From Paludibacter sp. (lineage in GTDB: Bacteria; Bacteroidota; Bacteroidia; Bacteroidales; Paludibacteraceae), in contig JAAFGX010000041.1 of NCBI GenBank assembly GCA_010365115.1, forward strand, positions 1 to 34,806: a DNA stretch of 34,806 nucleotides. The letters are read 5' to 3'. A model generated the notes under the pieces. That model did no database searches, was not told the DNA's origin, and was given only the letters and a program-made list of their open reading frames with translations. The position numbers and the translations under genes were made by a program. Numbering within the stretch: position 1 is the first letter of the stretch; the number at the start of each line of letters is the position of its first letter. Of the stretch, positions 33,046-34,806 are shown piece by piece.

Positions 33046-34713
33046 ATGTGTGGAATTGTATGTGCATTTGATATAAAACAGCAAGCACAGGCTTTAAGGC
33101 CTCAGGTATTAAAAATGTCCAAACGTATTCGCCATCGTGGACCCGACTGGTCGGGAGTTTATTCTGATGATAATGCTATTTTAGCACACGAAAGATTGGC
33201 AATAGTAGATCCGGAATCTGGTAAACAACCGCTTCTTAGTAAGGATGGTAAATTGGTTTTGGCAGTAAACGGAGAAATTTACAATCATCAGGAAATTCGC
33301 AATCGATTTGAAGGAAAATATGATTTCCTTACTAAATCCGATTGTGAAGTTATTTTGGCTCTTTATCGTGAAAAAGGTCCTAATTTCATGGAAGATTTGA
33401 ATGGTATTTTTGCATTTGCTCTTTATGATATTGAAAATGATATATTTATGATTGGTCGTGACCACATAGGTATTATTCCACTTTATCAGGGTTGGGACGA
33501 GAAAGGTACTTATTATGTTGCTTCTGAGTTAAAAGCACTTGAAGGGTATTGTACAAAAATTGAGGAATTTTTACCAGGACAGTATTTTTACAGTCCTGAT
33601 AAAAAAGCAACTCAATGGTACAAGCGTGATTGGGAAAATTATGATGCAGTAAAAGACAATACTTCTGATATTGCTGTTTTACGTGATGCGTTGGAAGCAG
33701 CGGTAGAAAGGCAGTTGATGACCGATGTGCCTTATGGTGTTTTGCTTTCGGGAGGTTTGGATTCTTCAATTATTTCAGCAGTAGCAAAAAAATATGCTGC
33801 AAAACGAATCGAATCCGGAAATATAGAATCTGCCTGGTGGCCTCAACTTCATTCATTTGCCGTAGGATTAGATGGTTCGCCCGACTTAATTGCTGCCCGC
33901 AAAGTAGCTGATCATATTGGCACTATTCACCACGAAATTCACTTTACTGTTCAGGAAGGATTGGATGCTGTGCGAGATGTGATTTATCATGTTGAAACTT
34001 ATGATGTTACTACTATTCGTGCCAGTACGCCAATGTATCTTTTATCGCGCGTTATCAAATCGATGGGTGTAAAAATGGTGCTTTCGGGAGAAGGTGCTGA
34101 CGAGATTTTTGGCGGATATTTATATTTCCACAAAGCTCCAAATGCCGAAGAATTTCATAAAGAAACGGTACGTAAATTAGATAAATTACATTTGTATGAT
34201 TGCCTTCGTGCTAATAAATCATTGGCTTCGTGGGGTGTCGAAGGTCGTGTGCCGTTTCTGGATAAAGAATTCATGGATATTGCCATGCGCTTGAATCCAA
34301 AAGATAAAATGGCTGGAAAGGGAAAAATGGAAAAATGGATTCTTCGAAAAGCATTCGAAGATTATTTACCAGAAAGTGTAACATGGCGCCAAAAAGAACA
34401 GTTTTCTGATGGAGTTGGTTATAACTGGATTGATTCATTGCGCGCTTTGACTACTGAAATGGTGACTGATGAGCAAATGTCTAAGGTGAATGAAACTTAC
34501 CCAATACATCCTCCAATGAATAAAGAAGAGTATTATTACAGGACAATATTTACAGACTTTTTTCCTTCGGATGCAGCTTCATTGTGTGTGCCTTCTGTTC
34601 CATCGGTGGCTTGTAGCACTCCAATTGCTTTAGAGTGGGACGAAGCTTTCAAAAATCTGAATGATCCTTCTGGACGTTCGGTGAAAAGCGTTCATGAAGA
34701 TGGATATAAATAA
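33046..34713 (+). CDS. asnB: Asparagine synthetase B (glutamine-hydrolysing)
   Basis: Makes asparagine from aspartate, glutamine and ATP. It has 555 residues, the usual length. C2 of MCGIVCAFD is the glutaminase nucleophile after removal of the first methionine, with RHRGPDWSG and the glutamine-site stretches LAHERLAIVDP and AVNGEIYNH. The synthetase domain has the ATP pyrophosphatase loop SGGLDSS at 235-241, and VLSGEGADEIFGGY and EGRVPFLDKEF further on. It completes the nitrogen island, using glutamine made by GlnN. It is complete to its stop codon. Confidence 0.97.
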   Translation: MCGIVCAFDIKQQAQALRPQVLKMSKRIRHRGPDWSGVYSDDNAILAHERLAIVDPESGKQPLLSKDGKLVLAVNGEIYNHQEIRNRFEGKYDFLTKSDCEVILALYREKGPNFMEDLNGIFAFALYDIENDIFMIGRDHIGIIPLYQGWDEKGTYYVASELKALEGYCTKIEEFLPGQYFYSPDKKATQWYKRDWENYDAVKDNTSDIAVLRDALEAAVERQLMTDVPYGVLLSGGLDSSIISAVAKKYAAKRIESGNIESAWWPQLHSFAVGLDGSPDLIAARKVADHIGTIHHEIHFTVQEGLDAVRDVIYHVETYDVTTIRASTPMYLLSRVIKSMGVKMVLSGEGADEIFGGYLYFHKAPNAEEFHKETVRKLDKLHLYDCLRANKSLASWGVEGRVPFLDKEFMDIAMRLNPKDKMAGKGKMEKWILRKAFEDYLPESVTWRQKEQFSDGVGYNWIDSLRALTTEMVTDEQMSKVNETYPIHPPMNKEEYYYRTIFTDFFPSDAASLCVPSVPSVACSTPIALEWDEAFKNLNDPSGRSVKSVHEDGYK

Positions 34714-34722
34714 TACCAACTG

Positions 34723-34756
34723 TACATTTAAAACAGTCCAATCTGTTTTAAATGTA
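34723..34756. repeat. Perfect 14-base hairpin after asnB
   Basis: TACATTTAAAACAG (34723-34736), loop TCCAAT, CTGTTTTAAATGTA (34743-34756), with CAACTG/CTGTTG extending it imperfectly. No T run follows. It may act as a transcript end, or be one of the dispersed inverted repeats. The last 50 bases of the window hold nothing else I can name. Confidence 0.75.
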
Positions 34757-34806
34757 TACTGTTGTTAATGCCGATTGCAAATTCCGCCTGCGGAAGGCTT
34801 TCAAAC

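Overview
The window looks like a chromosomal segment of a member of the Bacteroidetes, probably order Bacteroidales. It is AT-rich, has Bacteroidetes-type promoters (TTTG, a spacer of about 20, then TAnnTTTG), and codes for type III glutamine synthetase, LL-diaminopimelate aminotransferase and a Bacteroidetes-type PII protein. No genus can be fixed from the sequence alone.

Positions 1-16230 are a hexuronate (glucuronate/galacturonate) catabolism island in two divergent operons. The minus-strand operon is uxaC, kdgK, kdgA and an ExuT-like transporter. The plus-strand part is a LacI-family regulator followed by uxaE, an SDR fructuronate reductase, uxuA, a second PfkB kinase, a four-helix-bundle gene, a LarA-family epimerase, pdxB and gnd, ended by a strong terminator. 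UxaC isomerises both uronates, UxaE turns tagaturonate into fructuronate, the SDR and UxuA give 2-keto-3-deoxygluconate (KDG), and KdgK/KdgA give pyruvate and glyceraldehyde-3-phosphate. No altronate-branch genes are present. Three copies of a GTGTkCGCACAC palindrome sit on the divergent promoters and are the likely operators of the LacI regulator. The LarA homologue, the second kinase and gnd suggest a side route from mannonate through gluconate and 6-phosphogluconate to ribulose-5-phosphate; this is inference.

Positions 16230-17600 are a small accessory patch: an MNT/HepT toxin-antitoxin pair in which both genes appear broken, bracketed by two nearly identical terminator hairpins, and a convergent DUF4256 gene.

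Positions 17987-20225 hold the last-steps lysine/cell-wall pair dapF-dapL with a terminator. About 1 kb of non-coding DNA follows, carrying two different inverted-repeat elements.

Positions 21182-34713 are a nitrogen-assimilation island: a beta-barrel outer-membrane protein, PII (glnK-like), amtB, a gap holding a candidate small structured RNA, glnN, gltB, gltD and asnB. Ammonium is imported, fixed by GS-GOGAT and passed to asparagine.

A recurring feature is that many intergenic spacers are filled from stop codon to start codon by an inverted pair of a short repeat. One family (core CCCCTTTAGGGG) recurs in at least five gaps; other families (TAGTAAATGGTAAAT, GTTAACTATAAAC, and others) occupy others.
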